NCBI GenBank assembly: GCA_964641175.1
Contig: CAZXLJ010000030.1
Span: 1-31,379, forward strand
DNA from: CAYNST01 sp964641175
Lineage (GTDB): Bacteria > Pseudomonadota > Gammaproteobacteria > Pseudomonadales > Cellvibrionaceae
Direction of reading: 5' to 3'
Length of the DNA stretch: 31,379 nt
The position numbers were made by a program, and so were the translations under genes. Below are positions 30,630 to 31,379 of this stretch, one piece after another (position 1 is the first letter of the stretch; each line of letters starts with the position of its first letter). The notes beneath the pieces were generated by a model. That model made no database searches, was not told the origin of the DNA, and saw nothing but the letters and a program-made list of their open reading frames with translations.

Positions 30630-31379
30630 TTACTGGTTCTTGCGGTTGGCAATCAGTTCATCAACCACCGAAGGATCGGCCAGGGTTGAAGTGTCTCCAA
30701 GCGAATCAATTTCATTGCACGCGATCTTTCGCAGGATCCGGCGCATGATCTTGCCGGACCGGGTACGTGGCAGAGCGGGTGCCCACTGGATGATATCCGG
30801 TTTGGCGATCGGTCCTATTTCTTCTACGCATAATCGCACCAGCCTCTGTTGCAATTCCTCGCTCGGCGCGGAGCCGCTCATCAAGGTTACAAAGGCGTAA
30901 ATGCCCTGCCCTTTAATGTCGTGAGGAAATCCGACCACCGCCGCTTCAGCCACATCCGGATGGATGACCAGCGCGCTTTCAATTTCTGCCGTTCCCAGGC
31001 GGTGCCCGCTGACATTCAGTACATCGTCCACGCGCCCGGTGATCCAGTAGTAGCCGTCGGCATCCCGGCGGGCGCCGTCCCCGGAAAAGTAATATCCCGG
31101 ATAGGCAGAATAATACGTATCGATGAGACGCTGGTGATTGCCGTAAACGGTACGGATCTGGCCCGGCCAGGGCGACTTGATTACCAGCACCCCTTCCCCG
31201 GGCCCTTCAACTTCTCGCCCCTCATTATCCAGAATAGCGGGTTCTATGCCAAAAAACGGCAGGGTAGCCGATCCGGGTTTCAACTCTGTGGCACCCGGCA
31301 GGGGCGTTATCATGTGCGAGCCGGTTTCGGTCTGCCACCAGGTGTCGATGACCGGGGAGCGACCATCGCCGACTACGCG
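30630..31379 (-). CDS. acs: Acetyl-CoA synthetase, 3' part (runs off the window)
   Basis: Acs makes acetyl-CoA from acetate, ATP and CoA through acetyl-AMP. Only the last 249 codons are here; the reading frame stays open to the window end. The visible part is nearly the E. coli Acs pattern: 'VIDTWWQTETGSHM' (adenylate motif), 'GARRDADGYYWITGRVDDVLNVSGHRLGTAEIES' with the hinge Asp, and the C-terminal domain ending 'LPRTRSGKIMRRILRKIA' with the catalytic Lys that other bacteria control by acetylation. It ends 'DTSTLADPSVVDELIANRK'. The gene's promoter lies outside the window. Confidence 0.97.
   Translation of the reverse strand, partial: RVVGDGRSPVIDTWWQTETGSHMITPLPGATELKPGSATLPFFGIEPAILDNEGREVEGPGEGVLVIKSPWPGQIRTVYGNHQRLIDTYYSAYPGYYFSGDGARRDADGYYWITGRVDDVLNVSGHRLGTAEIESALVIHPDVAEAAVVGFPHDIKGQGIYAFVTLMSGSAPSEELQQRLVRLCVEEIGPIAKPDIIQWAPALPRTRSGKIMRRILRKIACNEIDSLGDTSTLADPSVVDELIANRKNQ

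Overview
The window looks like chromosomal DNA of a gammaproteobacterium. From 1.2 to 12.9 kb the order is smpB | Na+ symporter - ratA - ratB | bamE | fur | recN | grpE - dnaK - dnaJ - DUF502 - dapB. As I recall it, this closely follows the Pseudomonas-type order (smpB, ratA, rnfH, omlA/bamE, fur, recN, grpE, dnaK, dnaJ, dapB). Fur has a single cysteine after its HHDH motif, as in pseudomonads. A run of exactly 100 N (4108-4207) marks a scaffold join, so this is a draft or metagenome assembly. I saw no tRNA, rRNA, CRISPR, prophage or intact insertion sequence.

Layout. 0.2-1.2 kb: a VanZ-like membrane protein with an extra C-terminal beta-rich domain. 1.2-12.9 kb: the conserved housekeeping block. 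It carries a near-consensus heat-shock (sigma-32) promoter before grpE, a one-mismatch LexA box before recN, and two tandem hairpins between dnaK and dnaJ. 12.9-14.0 kb: a GFA/CENP-V zinc protein and cyanase, the latter behind a possible sigma-54 promoter. 14.0-16.3 kb: a membrane GGDEF-EAL protein translationally coupled to a 92-residue three-helix membrane protein. 16.6-17.3 kb: a YcdX-type PHP phosphatase. 17.4-21.1 kb: a probable envelope-sensing operon of a secreted DUF3616 protein, a 7.5-copy 8-bp tandem repeat, a secreted PepSY protein, an OmpR-type regulator and a sensor kinase with eroded ATP-binding motifs. A perfect 16-bp palindrome lies upstream. 21.1-22.8 kb: D-lactate dehydrogenase and a DUF2799 lipoprotein. 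23.1-24.5 kb: an RhlE-type RNA helicase. 24.5-27.7 kb: three envelope or exported proteins (SGNH hydrolase lipoprotein, small outer-membrane barrel, peptidase-MA/TPR protein). 27.9-30.5 kb: trmO, smrA and ppnN in a tight minus-strand cluster. 30.6 kb to the end: the 3' third of acs.

The most unusual stretch is 17.4-21.1 kb. A secreted DUF3616 protein, a simple-sequence repeat touching a ribosome-binding site, a small secreted PepSY protein and a degenerate kinase suggest an envelope-sensing circuit whose sensitivity could vary by repeat slippage. The split membrane sensor plus GGDEF-EAL pair at 14-16.3 kb, and the probable small mobile or repeat element inside the assembly gap (with a related 20-bp end at 26.06 kb), are the next most interesting.
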